A stretch of DNA of 64,000 bases from a virus. The notes under the pieces were generated by a model, which searched no databases, had not been told where the DNA came from, and worked only from the letters and a program-made list of their open reading frames with translations. This document shows, one piece after another, positions 33,301 through 40,420 of this stretch. A program made the position numbers and the translations under genes. Numbering within the stretch: position 1 is the stretch's first letter; every line of letters begins with the position of its first letter. The stretch is from the IMG/VR virus record IMGVR_UViG_3300042876_000238, positions 1 through 64,000 of that record; one strand, written 5' to 3'.

Positions 33301-34100
33301 AGCGGGGCCGCGCCCTGAGCCTCTTGGATCAGACGCTGTCTCGCTTCACCTGCTGGGAGACCTTCCCGGAGCATCTGCTGGTAACGGGGAGACTCAGTCT
33401 GGAGTTCCTCCTCCGTCATCCCCTCGATCTCCTGCGCCACGCCGTTGGCGATGCCGCCCATCGAGAGTGCGCCTTCGGAGGCTCCGAGGTAGGTGATTGC
33501 CCCCGGCGTCATGCCTGCCTTGAACAGGCGCGCCGCAGGGAGAAGCGTGACGAGCGTGGAGGGAAGCGCCCGGCCGAGCTTGTAGCCCACGGCGGAGAGG
33601 AACTCGCCCGGTCCCCCCTGCCAGATGCGCTGCTCAGGGTCGAGCGTCAGCCACTGCCGGGCAAGGCGCTCCTGCGCCTCCGGACTCATGCTGGCAGTGA
33701 TGTCTTCGGCGACCCCCGAGAGGCCGCGCCGCCCGGCCGCGAGCCGGTCGGTGACGAACGAGTTGTTCTCGTCTCCCAGCAACTGCCGGGAGCCGTATTC
33801 GAGCGCGCCGGTCGCCATCGCGCCGGTCTCGGCGAGCGCCGCGCCGATGTTCTTGATCGAGTCGCCCCACTTGGTCTCCCCCGTCGCCTTGGGAGCGACG
33901 GGCGTACCCATCAGCGCGTCGAGGTCGGCCTCGAACTGGTTCAGGTCGAACCCGGCACCGCCGTCGGTGGGGAGTGCACGGCGCGTCGCGGCACCCAGTG
34001 AACTGCCGAACGACTGCGTACCCAAGGCGCGCGGCTTGTTCGGGTCGATCTCCGAGAGGCGTGGATCGCCGTACGGGAACAACTCGTTGTAGGTAGCCAA
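24339..34100 (-). CDS. Giant internal virion (ejection) protein with HExxH and LPD38-like region (3253 aa)
   Basis: At 9.8 kb this is the largest gene. It starts with TTG, supported by AGGAG 7 bases upstream and an otherwise closed frame. Seen in order: Gly/Ala-rich hydrophobic segments (about 170-350), long Pro-rich and polar linkers, a strongly charged coiled coil (about 965-1100), five repeats of about 35 residues (about 1757-1980), a zinc-peptidase-like HEAVH (2096-2100), and a C-terminal region (about 2715-2960) with NLTQPW, QFNYSGAN-like and FQFMKYPQHMY segments typical of polyvalent phage proteins (LPD38-type, from memory). Such giants are packaged in the head and ejected with DNA. No RNA polymerase motifs are visible. 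Confidence 0.8.
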   Translation of the reverse strand: MATYNELFPYGDPRLSEIDPNKPRALGTQSFGSSLGAATRRALPTDGGAGFDLNQFEADLDALMGTPVAPKATGETKWGDSIKNIGAALAETGAMATGALEYGSRQLLGDENNSFVTDRLAAGRRGLSGVAEDITASMSPEAQERLARQWLTLDPEQRIWQGGPGEFLSAVGYKLGRALPSTLVTLLPAARLFKAGMTPGAITYLGASEGALSMGGIANGVAQEIEGMTEEELQTESPRYQQMLREGLPAGEARQRLIQEAQGAAPLIGGATVGAISAVAGRYLEPVFVREGGMSLSRRALTGFAAEAPQEAAQSAAEQAAQNIAAQIYDTDRSPYEGVGEATVEGGVIGGLMGGGFSAALGQRQRREPAPPVPQTTPTEQFVDPAVAAAIKNSDLQSLQEADLAAQPTMSYGQGEMFGPPPGQPDILAPDPPRDVAMARVGGGNNPALVDAVAYANRRGGEMDRGLIQRDFTTEEPMAFGGTDPAGFALRQNQFQYTYGEPPTPPSTALVPAEPIQQSLGLRGPRERGMGAPIITPTPGVAAQDPMADQSVPPEFSNERLPVNTDPAGRRPTRADVIRAAQQRTREGSDIANPLLMPAYGGTVRDENQIDMFDAPADGGPGEPPAGPSVPSGRQLLGFTVTGRAPDGTVRFTQDVASREEGQALVDEYSLNEQGELTSDDTLWTVEPVSVLAGRERQAPDQPTAEPLQDILTQSIDLADPDSPRLGLYLSRDNVASLRQRGVLERVRRNGVPLMNFDLRGGTLIAKNRKVADELLAMRKQGVPMQEILGLATGAGSGKPADGRVVVQQRDPATGSVTRESLVRDEAEADALAAQWDREDPARETVILDPRAALSRRARIVAAEDEALGEERDVGRTTKRVSKALERVGDPQVAEQAKKVATANFTEGNQRVAAQRLTDAALQAEAERRMRAGSSGIPAPRDIRLASRADVSDTVVEAPEEELQSWRERRKALRGVKKQAERLSARAAKLEKAARRASESTRDAATATAKAARDEARKARASYEAQRITQRREQGEWAKSRTRKRTKEEIAAARTQRSEDANERYATLHEKRSTLLDERRNQQDELDAAFEEEGELLKTPQTSTLRNERGQNTPAYQKRLDAVRERKAAAEKAISDIDSDIDDVEQGLRALLQSYTIETVAGDLSRAAIEVDSTEARRATRYNDRVTRVETPEIGTLTPMTPEEVDNLKGGRLEQEFLKAANFLSGLRPARARDFERRADALQEADVSIDPSIADMSQGMASGRTVDQYVADYTTPSEKLKIIRRAQALLSQRESGVMGRSPKAVKSERRGAKGGTLDLSPLFREDVSAKEREVSAEQRKANVEKANASMRALSKATQAAERLMVRMHSIVTDNYDAAYGRAYLRSMHKLAIALLRSGNRTLAAAKMADEISDLLTSLSSAPEDKLAARLAALGRAQTRENVRLAVRSDPRILSDAPAIKLDRNELLKAFDAWVDGKSDALGNLLRQMTVDQMNYLRGVKWRTGPQQEASVKALDDLQNAYRQWMDAAQEVYRRDIQPIMMLARRGGTVSDVAVATVARGLDKLRTNVWADFGDRRFARGSMRLQEAAEPVMDMIEAPLLRRLEGLGFDIDEDGNVIGWTRPEIKEQRAAEAELPQRVEEPPPAPPAPTREEVRARQMEQYDTAVNKLMDVLDRAVVNADISLAEQKFYDSLRKIGVWQRDGIGDLLSSDARSYNRRVGPRLARKEITARQAKQELRDTFLDLGKPKADTKLVIDSVTPTTASLLPYRPDITEAEFRRLPEARREAIRAARVAEAKRRANMTPEARRAAERLDVQEYLNVSPTEFRNLSKEMQAKVRAARIAEFRRTSALPSESETDVRPELLPHRPDLTAAQFRVLPQEERARIRTARLALIKQARKDLTASQFRALPAEERATIRQARMLLDNPRANVQNVEALTSFDPTRPDVTSEQFRALPKEERDRIRAARLDARKRGLKVRVVSPIVASELDGTHSEAMERLASYVGGFEESTLPKLGQVLRILDTHLPADSPYRNTVKALLRLPNMNTLEVIPSWDFADNADGGQLFAPNEPGGRPFIALNMNAPFMRYPNEFIHVVLHEAVHAASTTELLNNASLRGAWQQLRRMTYNRINSKFVANRDALMYGDEDVFEFVAEVFSNKSLQDEMKAARVQSINGTLWERVVELVRRLLGMSPEYDNLLDIAISLRDQTFSGREFTARENAKYQNLSEGRKLAYRRYTGVDVADDLIDRFRSTAAWRGRTYDFAVQSKEATHSGVLSAMTVSQIEDSFKKLFETETGNPLSNWYRAFAARNADNSANMEEVDRRSRVWSTLKEKDRDNEANTSRIMTQATVHGVHPDVPLSHANNEHIKTDGKRAKHAELSRAYAALPQEWKDHYQAVKKYYAETHEKQQALAVLNALRAYLTIGKNAPMKLAEFEAKYNEDNVLKKGLNTKKGLEKEFASLIEEGALTQNAVASMARLGALRTMSDGPYFPVQRFGKYAVYAEKLRETKTFGTTKELNAYREALLSDDPTLQFKRGSDNLSLEVWEVEFRMAETPSEAQRAYDEMVALYGKFDPATEQGARPVNIKRDAFTDGAAIAGTRGLRSILDRLEGNAAAQAAIKNFYLASLADTSFRKREARRKNTRGFPETEQHRTFASYSKAAAYYMSQLRYGWKMADARADIKNLAEQRGVRAGQVAREIKLRDDMSIDPEEMSPGVMKANEITQFMLLTSVSYWAINLTQPWMVTLPYLGAKYGQANAAKALSRAQSLIFKPIKDEAKASWLGLKALGSKAAAENAFSVLDDVKDTIRRNGGARSNDYLDMLTKLQRQSIIDLSLVAELRQIADGSNVNTKWQRTLDASRIMSHLTEVNNRILTAVAAYDLALDRGLTHEQAIKEAEGAVERTQFNYSGANAPRLFQQGGPLGKAGPLLFQFMKYPQHMYALMIRQVFRALRNPTERREALKILGGISATHLAVGGILGWTLQPFKWALGMIIAGLDDEDDRAQDVISGAKYDRSVREFAYNALGDDLGRAVSKGPVGAMLGVDLSTRMSLGTLYFLDLNAENTESLLGSLVASFGGPALNIGMTALNAPKYLAEGDVSKAVEAITPKFVKDVFKAARMADEGITGRDGTVYVSPDKITFGDTVRQGLGFGTMRASESFAKGEAIRVREDVQKAKRAKLMRRFVNADSDAERAEALEAIREFSKSATNPVTRSDILKYMRRRYDRNARIAEFGADLRGRNVLLAEEGDPYEYDE

Positions 34101-34103
34101 GAG

Positions 34104-35924
34104 TTACTCCTGAGCGTCGTTACCCAGCACGCGCTTCATCACATGTTCGATGATCAGGTTGTCCGGAGCACTGGGGTACTGCAGCTTCATCTGGCTCATG
34201 ATCGACGCGAGCCGATCGGCTTCCGCTTCGTTGGTCATGCCCATCATCATGAGCCGGTCGCGAAACACCTTCTCCGAGTTGCGGAACCCAGCGCCGCCGC
34301 TGCCACCGCCACCACCGGCCGCGCCAAGGGTCGCGCCGGTCTGCGCGTCCAGCATGCGCGCCTGCGATCCGAGCATGTTGGCAGAGGCATTGGTGAGCAT
34401 CGCGGAGCCCTGCGCTTCGGAGAGCGGCTTCTCCATCTCCAGATACTTCTTCAGCGTCAACTGGAAGTCGCGCTGGTCCTTGGCGTACTCGTTCCACGCG
34501 CCGGGCTTGTTCGCCTGATCGACGAGCGAGAGGATCGACTCCGGCGTGATCGCGATCGGCTGGCCCGTGGGCTTGCCGGTCTCCTCGTCGATCGTGATGC
34601 CGTAGATCTGGCCGTTGTAGGTGCCGAGCTTCACATCGTCACCGGACGGGAACATCTGGTAGGCGGCCTTGATCGCCGCCATCGCGCCCTTCTCGTTGCC
34701 AGCACGCATGAGCGACGCAGCCTGCATCGCGAAGTGGTTGAAGCCCTGCTGCTGCATGCGGACCACCTGCGAGTCCACCTGCTCCGCCGCCTGCGCGAGC
34801 GGCATGCCGCGGGCCACGAGGCCGTCGAGCGCCTTCTCGCGGAAGTCGCTCCAGTCACGCGTGCGGAAGTCCGGGATGGACTCAGGGCCAACGTCCGAGA
34901 CGTTGATCTTGGTGATGTCCATCATGTCCTGCGGAGCCGGGGCTGCAGATGCCGTCGCGCCGGTCGCCGAGCGAGCGACACGCGTACCGGCCGAAGGCTT
35001 CGCCGCCGGTGCAGGTGTCGGCGCAGGTGTCGGCGTCGGAGCGGCGGCCGGTGCCGCCGGGGCAGGCGCACTGGCGTTCTGCTTGTCGCGGAAGAACCGC
35101 CCAGCCTGCCCGAACGTCAGGACGTTACCGAGGTCAGACGCCGCCCCCAGTGCGCGCAGCAGGAACTGCGACTGCAGACGCGGATCGACGTCATCTCCCG
35201 GAGCGAAACGCTCCTGATAATCTTCCGTCGGCGTCGAGGCAACGGTAGCCGCCGTCGCGGCGAGTGCGCCCAACGTGCCGAGCTTGCCAGCCTTCGACGA
35301 TGCCCCACGGTCGATCGCACGGCGCGCATTGTGCGTGCTGCTGGGGCCGCCGACGCGCCCCTTGCCCTGCGTGTCGACGTTGCCGAGTGAATTGGCGGTC
35401 GCACCGCGCACGGGCTTCTTCACGTTCTCGGTGGCGTTGTCGACGCGGCGACTGCCCTTCGTGCCTTCGCGCTCCTGTGCCGCGCGCTCCAGCACTTCTT
35501 CGTCGTAGGTCCGGCCGTCGGCGAACCCGAGCGCCGAGCGGCGCGGCCTGCCGCCGTCGGCATATATCTCCTCTTCGGGCAGTGACGGAGCCGGGCCGTC
35601 ATAGATCTGCTCCGGCGTCATGCCGTCAAACGTCGGGTCCTCCATCGCAAGCGCGACGCGGCCTGCGGGAGGACGCGACATCTTGCCCGCGCCCCAGCCC
35701 TTCGCGAAGCTGAAGAACTTGTCCATCCACGGATTCTTCAGCCCCCACGATGACGGCGTGAGCCCACGCTCCTCCATCTCCAGCCGGTGTGCACCTTCGG
35801 CGTCTTTGCCGCTGCGGATGAGGATGTCGCGGATCTCCTCGTCCTGACGATTTGCGCGCCAGCGCTGCGTCGCATCCATGCCCCGCATGAAGCTGTTGAA
35901 TGCACCACCCTGTTCGTACGACAT
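34104..35924 (-). CDS. Probable internal virion or ejection protein (606 aa)
   Basis: Directly upstream of the giant gene (3-base gap, whose ribosome binding site it carries). Contains a 'YADGGRPRRS...FADGRTY' segment near residue 122, an Ala/Pro/Thr-rich linker (about 285-330) and a helical C-terminal half ending with Gly/Ser-rich and Met-rich helices. Length, composition and position resemble the middle-sized ejection proteins of podoviruses. No enzymatic motif. Confidence 0.65.
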   Translation of the reverse strand: MSYEQGGAFNSFMRGMDATQRWRANRQDEEIRDILIRSGKDAEGAHRLEMEERGLTPSSWGLKNPWMDKFFSFAKGWGAGKMSRPPAGRVALAMEDPTFDGMTPEQIYDGPAPSLPEEEIYADGGRPRRSALGFADGRTYDEEVLERAAQEREGTKGSRRVDNATENVKKPVRGATANSLGNVDTQGKGRVGGPSSTHNARRAIDRGASSKAGKLGTLGALAATAATVASTPTEDYQERFAPGDDVDPRLQSQFLLRALGAASDLGNVLTFGQAGRFFRDKQNASAPAPAAPAAAPTPTPAPTPAPAAKPSAGTRVARSATGATASAAPAPQDMMDITKINVSDVGPESIPDFRTRDWSDFREKALDGLVARGMPLAQAAEQVDSQVVRMQQQGFNHFAMQAASLMRAGNEKGAMAAIKAAYQMFPSGDDVKLGTYNGQIYGITIDEETGKPTGQPIAITPESILSLVDQANKPGAWNEYAKDQRDFQLTLKKYLEMEKPLSEAQGSAMLTNASANMLGSQARMLDAQTGATLGAAGGGGGSGGAGFRNSEKVFRDRLMMMGMTNEAEADRLASIMSQMKLQYPSAPDNLIIEHVMKRVLGNDAQE

Positions 35925-35933
35925 GTTCGCTCC

Positions 35934-37016
35934 TTACGCCGGAAGTGCGCGGCGCATCTCAGCGCGCTGCTGGGTAGCCGGGGTGTGGTACTTCTCGACG
36001 AGCTTGTCGAAGAACTCGACGCCCTTCTTGCGTACGACGTCGGCCGGGATGATGTACTCCTCCGTCGACACGCGCGCTTCGTCGTGCACTTCGCCCGTCT
36101 TCGGGTTGATGATCTGCATCGGCACCTGATCGTCGATGCCGGAGCCGTCGCCCGGACCGTCGGCGATGTAGCCCGGCGTCGGCAGTGCGCGGCGTGCACG
36201 GCCACCATCGGCGAGCCCGGCGACCATGCCGACGCCGCCCATGATGTTGCTCCACATGTTCGCGCTGTTCTGGTTCGCCATCTGCTGCGAAGCCATCTGG
36301 TTCTGGAACCCCTGCGATGTGATGTTGGCCGCGCCGCCGTAGCCCGCCTGTGCCATCTGCCCCCACTGCCCCGGACTGCCTGCGAGCCCGCCCGAGGTCG
36401 CCGAGGTCTGGTTCGCACCACCCACGCCCGAGTTGCCTGCGGCCACCGCCTGTCCGTAGGAGGAGGCGACGTTGGAGAGCGAGCCGCGACCCAAGTTGAC
36501 CGCGTCGGCACGCAGGGCGCGAGCCTTGTCCTCGACGTTGCGCGTGGCGTTGGTCATCGCGCCTGCGGTCGCTGCCGCCTGCTGCGAACGCACGCCGATG
36601 TCGAGCGCGGCATTGCGGGTCTGCGAGGGGTCGACGCCGTAGCTCTCCAGTCGCTGCAGCGCGTTGCGCCGGGCGGCGTCGAACGACGTCGTCATGTCGG
36701 CTGCCGCACGACCGCGCTCCATCGCGCGACGCTCCGGCGAGTCGAACGACTGGAAGTCGGCGATCAGGTCATCTTCGAGCGGACGGAAGACGTTCTCGTA
36801 ACGAGAGCGATCTTCCCGCGCGTTCGCAGCCTGCTCTTCCATTGCTGGAAGCTGGATGCCGAGTACGCGATCGAGGATCGCGCGGTTCTTGACGTCCTGC
36901 TCGCGAGCCCATGCAAGCTGCTCTTGCGAGATGCGCTCCGCGGACTCGCCGCTCGCCATCATCGCGTCGGCGTACGGTCGCATGTTGGGAGCCTTGACTG
37001 TGCCTTTACCGCCCAT
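35934..37016 (-). CDS. Probable internal virion protein with ADGG/'EYIIPADVVRKKG' module (360 aa)
   Basis: Helical Ala/Gln/Asn-rich protein without membrane segments. From about residue 265 it contains LADGGRARR, then GPGDGSGIDDQVPM and EEYIIPADVVRKKGVEF, a module seen in many phage virion proteins. ATG with AAAGGG upstream, overlapping the GNAT-like gene by 11 bases. Third member of a likely ejection set with the 606- and 3253-residue proteins. Confidence 0.65.
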   Translation of the reverse strand: MGGKGTVKAPNMRPYADAMMASGESAERISQEQLAWAREQDVKNRAILDRVLGIQLPAMEEQAANAREDRSRYENVFRPLEDDLIADFQSFDSPERRAMERGRAAADMTTSFDAARRNALQRLESYGVDPSQTRNAALDIGVRSQQAAATAGAMTNATRNVEDKARALRADAVNLGRGSLSNVASSYGQAVAAGNSGVGGANQTSATSGGLAGSPGQWGQMAQAGYGGAANITSQGFQNQMASQQMANQNSANMWSNIMGGVGMVAGLADGGRARRALPTPGYIADGPGDGSGIDDQVPMQIINPKTGEVHDEARVSTEEYIIPADVVRKKGVEFFDKLVEKYHTPATQQRAEMRRALPA

Positions 37017-37431
37017 GTGCGTAGCCCTTTATCCAGCGACAATCGTCGCGATGCATGGTGAGGATGTGGATGCCGCCGTCCGGATGTGCTTCCGGCAGGT
37101 GGAGGCGATCCTTGAAGCCGAGCTTGCGATCGATCCTGAGTGCGATCTCGTTATCGCCCGTGACGCGGCCGATGACCATCAGCAAGCCAAGCTGTACGAA
37201 CGGGTAGTAGAACGCGCGGTAGATGAACTCGCGCGTCATCCAGCCCGGATCGCCCGCCATGTGCATCTCGCACGAGGTGGGCGTGAAGCCGCAGTATCCG
37301 ACGACACCAACCAGATCGTTACCAATCACGCGCCCGAGGGCGCAGAAGTCCGTGCTCCACGGAAGCTGTACTCGCTTGGCGAGCCACTCGTAGAGCACCA
37401 TCACGGGCTCATTTACGAAAAAGGTGTTCAT
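37006..37431 (-). CDS. GNAT acetyltransferase-like virion-region protein (141 aa)
   Basis: The pattern REFIYRAFYYPFVQLG, then NEIALRIDRKLGFKDRLHL, is that of GNAT N-acetyltransferases. Homologous folds occur next to internal virion proteins in T7-like and related phages, where enzymatic activity is uncertain. It overlaps its neighbours at both ends (11 and 23 bases), consistent with an operon. Confidence 0.65.
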   Translation of the reverse strand: MNTFFVNEPVMVLYEWLAKRVQLPWSTDFCALGRVIGNDLVGVVGYCGFTPTSCEMHMAGDPGWMTREFIYRAFYYPFVQLGLLMVIGRVTGDNEIALRIDRKLGFKDRLHLPEAHPDGGIHILTMHRDDCRWIKGYAHGR

Positions 37432-37708
37432 CGCCTGACTGGATCGTGCTCTTCAGGTCCCTGAAGTCACCACGCAAGTCGTTCTGGTTGGCGAGTACGG
37501 CAGCCAGCTTCTCCTCGATGCGCGCAATGCGCTCCGCCGTCACCTGTTGTGATTCGAGTGCTGCGACACGAGCCTCGACACGGTTGACGATCGTTGTCCC
37601 TAAGACTAGGAAGATTCCAGTCTGGATAGCCATCGTGACGATGAACTCTGCCGACAAGAAGAACGTCTGTCGGCGGCGAGTGATGTCAGGCTCATTCGCT
37701 TCGGTCAT
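37409..37708 (-). CDS. Membrane protein with C-terminal coiled coil (99 aa)
   Basis: ATG with AGAAGGAGCG upstream. One hydrophobic segment (about 23-42) after a charged N-terminus, then a heptad-rich helix (about 45-90). The topology fits a lysis accessory or holin-like protein beside the lysis genes, but also a virion membrane protein. Confidence 0.55.
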   Translation of the reverse strand: MTEANEPDITRRRQTFFLSAEFIVTMAIQTGIFLVLGTTIVNRVEARVAALESQQVTAERIARIEEKLAAVLANQNDLRGDFRDLKSTIQSGDEHLFRK

Positions 37709-37774
37709 GCTCCGCTCCTTCTAGGCTTGCGGTCTTCCCGGCGTAGGAGCCTGCCGGGGCGTATCGTACGGTCT

Positions 37775-38014
37775 CTAATCACGTGTGTCGAGAGGGGTCG
37801 CCAACGCCGCCTTCCGGCAGGAGTGGTACAGGCTGTACATCTCCATGAGGGCGTTGGTCGTGTCCCCGAAGTCCTTGTGGGGGATGGCCCCTAGCTCAGG
37901 GCACTCCGCGACCACCGTCGGGCTGGGCTTGCACGCGGCCTCCCGCACGGGCTTGGTCGAGCAGCCCAGTAACGGCAGGGTCATGCACGCAATCGCGATA
38001 GACAGGTACTTCAC
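37775..38014 (-). CDS. Rz1: Outer-membrane spanin (Rz1-like lipoprotein, 79 aa)
   Basis: GTG at 38014, inside the Rz-like gene in another frame. Signal peptide (about 1-17) ends with the lipobox LPLLGC, so the mature protein would be lipidated at Cys and sorted to the outer membrane. Pro and Cys in the mature part are usual for Rz1. It extends 121 bases beyond the end of Rz. Acts in the last step of lysis with the inner-membrane spanin. Confidence 0.75.
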   Translation of the reverse strand: MKYLSIAIACMTLPLLGCSTKPVREAACKPSPTVVAECPELGAIPHKDFGDTTNALMEMYSLYHSCRKAALATPLDTRD

Positions 38015-38243
38015 GGGTGAGGGTCTCCACCTTGCGGTTGATGGTCTGCTGCACGACCTTGATCTTGGCGATCTCGGCCGCCGCCCCTGCCTGCGCACGG
38101 GACTCGACGGCGGCGATGAGCTTCTGTTGCTCCGCCTGCTCCAACTGGGCGCTCTCGATCCCGAGGTTGCGCCCGTAGAAGAACGCGCCGATCCCGCTAG
38201 CGAGGTAGACCACCAGCAGGATGAGCGGGACGTACGGGTTCAT
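37896..38243 (-). CDS. Rz: Inner-membrane spanin (Rz-like, 115 aa)
   Basis: N-terminal membrane segment (about 4-22), then a periplasmic coiled coil (about 30-85). It overlaps Rz1 out of frame, the classical nested arrangement. Coupled to the holin gene by an ATGA-type overlap at 38240-38243. Confidence 0.75.
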   Translation of the reverse strand: MNPYVPLILLVVYLASGIGAFFYGRNLGIESAQLEQAEQQKLIAAVESRAQAGAAAEIAKIKVVQQTINRKVETLTREVPVYRDCVHDPAVTGLLDQARAGGRVQAQPDGGRGVP

Positions 38244-38446
38244 GCCTTGTCCGCCAGCGACTGCGTCGTGTAGAAGCGCAGGCCGATATTGATCAGCGCG
38301 CCCACCATCACCGTCGCTGCGGCCACCTTGGGGCCGAACATGGTCGTCACGTGCGACCCCATCAGTTCGAGTCCGGCGAGGACCGTCAGGGCCGTGTTGA
38401 CCCAGATGACCTTGGACTTCTTCGCGCCACGCAGTGTTTCGTTCAT
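38240..38446 (-). CDS. Holin (68 aa)
   Basis: ATG at 38446 with GGAGAAG upstream, starting 1 base after the endolysin stop. Two hydrophobic segments (about 15-30 and 38-56) with a charged N-terminus and C-terminus, as in class II holins. Gene order endolysin-holin-Rz-Rz1 supports the call. Confidence 0.7.
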   Translation of the reverse strand: MNETLRGAKKSKVIWVNTALTVLAGLELMGSHVTTMFGPKVAAATVMVGALINIGLRFYTTQSLADKA

Positions 38447-38447
38447 G

Positions 38448-38918
38448 TCACTTCTCCACATCGACGAAGCCGGGAAGGTACACAGTCGTCGGACCCTTGG
38501 ACTTGGTCGCGGTCACTTTCTGCTGCCGCGGCTTCTGCCCGTCCACCTGTACGGAGATGTGGGTCCAGACTCCGAACTCGTGTATGCACTGATTGTAGGG
38601 CAAGTCCTTCAGGAAAGGCTCCAGCTTTCTGACGACCTCGATAGGCCGCATGCCCTGCACAAGGAAGTCGCAGGCCCTTCCCACCATATGCTCCGAAGTC
38701 GCGCTGCCGCCAACCATCTTGTTGAGCCACGGCGGCCGGTACCCTGACAGCACCGTGATCGGGCGGCCAAGATGGTCGCGGATCGGCTGCATGATGAGAG
38801 AGACGAGCCGCTGTAACTGGATGGTCGTCTCGGTCGTCGGCTCGATGATCCTGCCCTTGCGGGCCGCGGTCTCGGAGCGATGGAACTCGTGAAGCCAGAA
38901 ATTCTTGGATAGCTGCAT
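38448..38918 (-). CDS. Endolysin, peptidase M15 family (156 aa)
   Basis: Zinc-dependent peptidase that cuts cell-wall peptides. SGYRPPWLNKMVGGS followed by SEHMVGRACDF (the S-x-H-x-x-G-x-A-x-D motif) and a later WTHISV carry the zinc ligands and catalytic residues. Length fits single-domain M15 endolysins; there is no signal sequence, so release depends on the holin. Confidence 0.88.
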   Translation of the reverse strand: MQLSKNFWLHEFHRSETAARKGRIIEPTTETTIQLQRLVSLIMQPIRDHLGRPITVLSGYRPPWLNKMVGGSATSEHMVGRACDFLVQGMRPIEVVRKLEPFLKDLPYNQCIHEFGVWTHISVQVDGQKPRQQKVTATKSKGPTTVYLPGFVDVEK

Positions 38919-38927
38919 ATGCCCTCC

Positions 38928-39926
38928 CTACGGAACCTGCCGTGCGACTATGAATGACCCTTTCATCACCGTCGTATTGTTGACGGCGTCGAGGGCGTTC
39001 GGCCCCCATGCGATGTTGAGCGTCGGTGCGTTCGCGCCGGTATCGACTATAGCCATGATCCGAACGGCGAACTGCGCGTTGACGAAGTTGCCGTTAAGCA
39101 CTGGTATCGTGCCGCTCGCGCCGGGCTGGTGAATCTGTATTCCGCAAGTCACTGGCCCTTGTGAGGTATCACTGCCTCCGGTCGCAGCCATGCCAGTACT
39201 TTGGGTGATGACGAGCACGTTCGACTCTTGGAACGCGTTGAAAGACGCATTAAAGTCCTGATCGGAGTCGAGACGGAACTTGAAGTCCGGCGTCGTAGAC
39301 GTCTGCACCAGCAGGCAGACTTCAAGCAGGTATTGGGTATTGGCGGCGAGTAGGAGGCTAAGGTCTGTATCGGCGGTCAGCGCGGTCGTATTGACCCGCG
39401 CCTCGTCGTTCGGTTTCTGTATGTAGAGGACCGTCTCCGCTTCAGCAGCATCCACGCGCTCTACTGCGAGCCAAGACCCCTGTTTAATAATCGCCTGCTG
39501 TCCAGCAGTATTACTGAGCGTATTCTGCGCGTGTCTGATGGAGATGGTACCTGCTGTATCCGTCCAAACAATACATTCGCAAAACACAAAACCGCGGTGG
39601 CTTGTCGTAGCACTGCCGTTAATGAGGAACCCTGTGCCGTTGAATGCAGCGACATCGCTGGAGGATAGGTTTGAAGTAGGCGCGGTCAGCGAAGTTATAG
39701 TGCCGACGCCTTTATGGAACCGCATACCAGCGCAGTGAGCCAACGTACCCGAATAATGCATGTCGTACGCAACGTCGCCCGTCGTGCCGCCGTACACGTT
39801 TACGCAGAACAGCAGCCGATAGATCGCCCCCGCAGCTAGGTCCGCCTGCAGTACAGGATCTGCAACGCGAGTAACAGAATTGAGAATACTGTTGTCGGAA
39901 GTGCGACGTTTGATGACGAGCGGCAT
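38928..39926 (-). CDS. Virion appendage protein with two tandem beta domains (332 aa)
   Basis: Beta-rich, with two copies of one domain. Each half starts with a strand plus a '(V/I)-T-x-x-x-D-x-x-L-x-x-x-L-A-A-x-x-x-Y-x-L' stretch (about 15-40 and 180-210) and ends with 'KGS(W/F)-hydrophobic' (about 150 and 325). Such duplicated jelly-roll-like domains occur in tail fibre tips and capsid-associated proteins. ATG in a TGATG junction. Confidence 0.6.
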   Translation of the reverse strand: MPLVIKRRTSDNSILNSVTRVADPVLQADLAAGAIYRLLFCVNVYGGTTGDVAYDMHYSGTLAHCAGMRFHKGVGTITSLTAPTSNLSSSDVAAFNGTGFLINGSATTSHRGFVFCECIVWTDTAGTISIRHAQNTLSNTAGQQAIIKQGSWLAVERVDAAEAETVLYIQKPNDEARVNTTALTADTDLSLLLAANTQYLLEVCLLVQTSTTPDFKFRLDSDQDFNASFNAFQESNVLVITQSTGMAATGGSDTSQGPVTCGIQIHQPGASGTIPVLNGNFVNAQFAVRIMAIVDTGANAPTLNIAWGPNALDAVNNTTVMKGSFIVARQVP

Positions 39927-40420
39927 CAGTTCAACTTCCGTAGAAGGGCAAACAGTTTTACCGTCTGTGCTACAGCCGAATAGTCACGAAGCTGGAACTT
40001 CAGAACCTGCGGCGCACCACCCACTTGGATGACGAAACTGCCGCCCAGACTTGCAGTACGGCTTGCCGCACCGCTGCTCGAACTATGCCCGAACGTAATC
40101 GGCGAGCCGTCACCGCACATCGTATAGAAGAACGGCCCTACGCCAGCGGGGAATCCAAGCGAGTTGACTGGAATCAGTTCGTGCCCGTGCCCATATCCTC
40201 CCATGTTGTCGCTGGTGCAGAAGATACGAACGAGGTGATCTGCGACACCAAGCGCGCCTTGGATACGGCAGAAGTACTGCATGTAGTAGTCGCCATTGGC
40301 GTCGAGCGTGATCGACCCGACATCGATGAAAGTCGAGTTGTTGACTGCGGGCAGGGTCGTGAACGTATTGATGTACGGCAGGCTAGCCCCAACCGCTGCG
40401 AACATCTGCAAGATGCTCAC
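39926..40420 (-). CDS. Beta-rich virion protein, probable tail fibre partner (164 aa)
   Basis: GTG at 40420 in a GTGA junction with the fibre gene. Predicted all-beta, with strand patterns like those of its 332-residue neighbour (DANGDYYMQYFCR, ASLGGSFVIQVGG). Likely a fibre-tip or accessory protein; no specific family recognised. Confidence 0.6.
   Translation of the reverse strand: MSILQMFAAVGASLPYINTFTTLPAVNNSTFIDVGSITLDANGDYYMQYFCRIQGALGVADHLVRIFCTSDNMGGYGHGHELIPVNSLGFPAGVGPFFYTMCGDGSPITFGHSSSSGAASRTASLGGSFVIQVGGAPQVLKFQLRDYSAVAQTVKLFALLRKLN

Noticed and set aside
24339-34100. Giant protein as an N4-type virion RNA polymerase
   Set aside because: Size fits, but I see none of the single-subunit RNA polymerase motifs; hydrophobic, coiled-coil, HExxH and LPD38-like segments point to a polyvalent ejection protein.
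32694-37061. Plus-strand open frames of over 400 codons opposite ejection protein genes
   Set aside because: Same antisense composition; no start signals, while the minus-strand genes are coupled and have ribosome binding sites.
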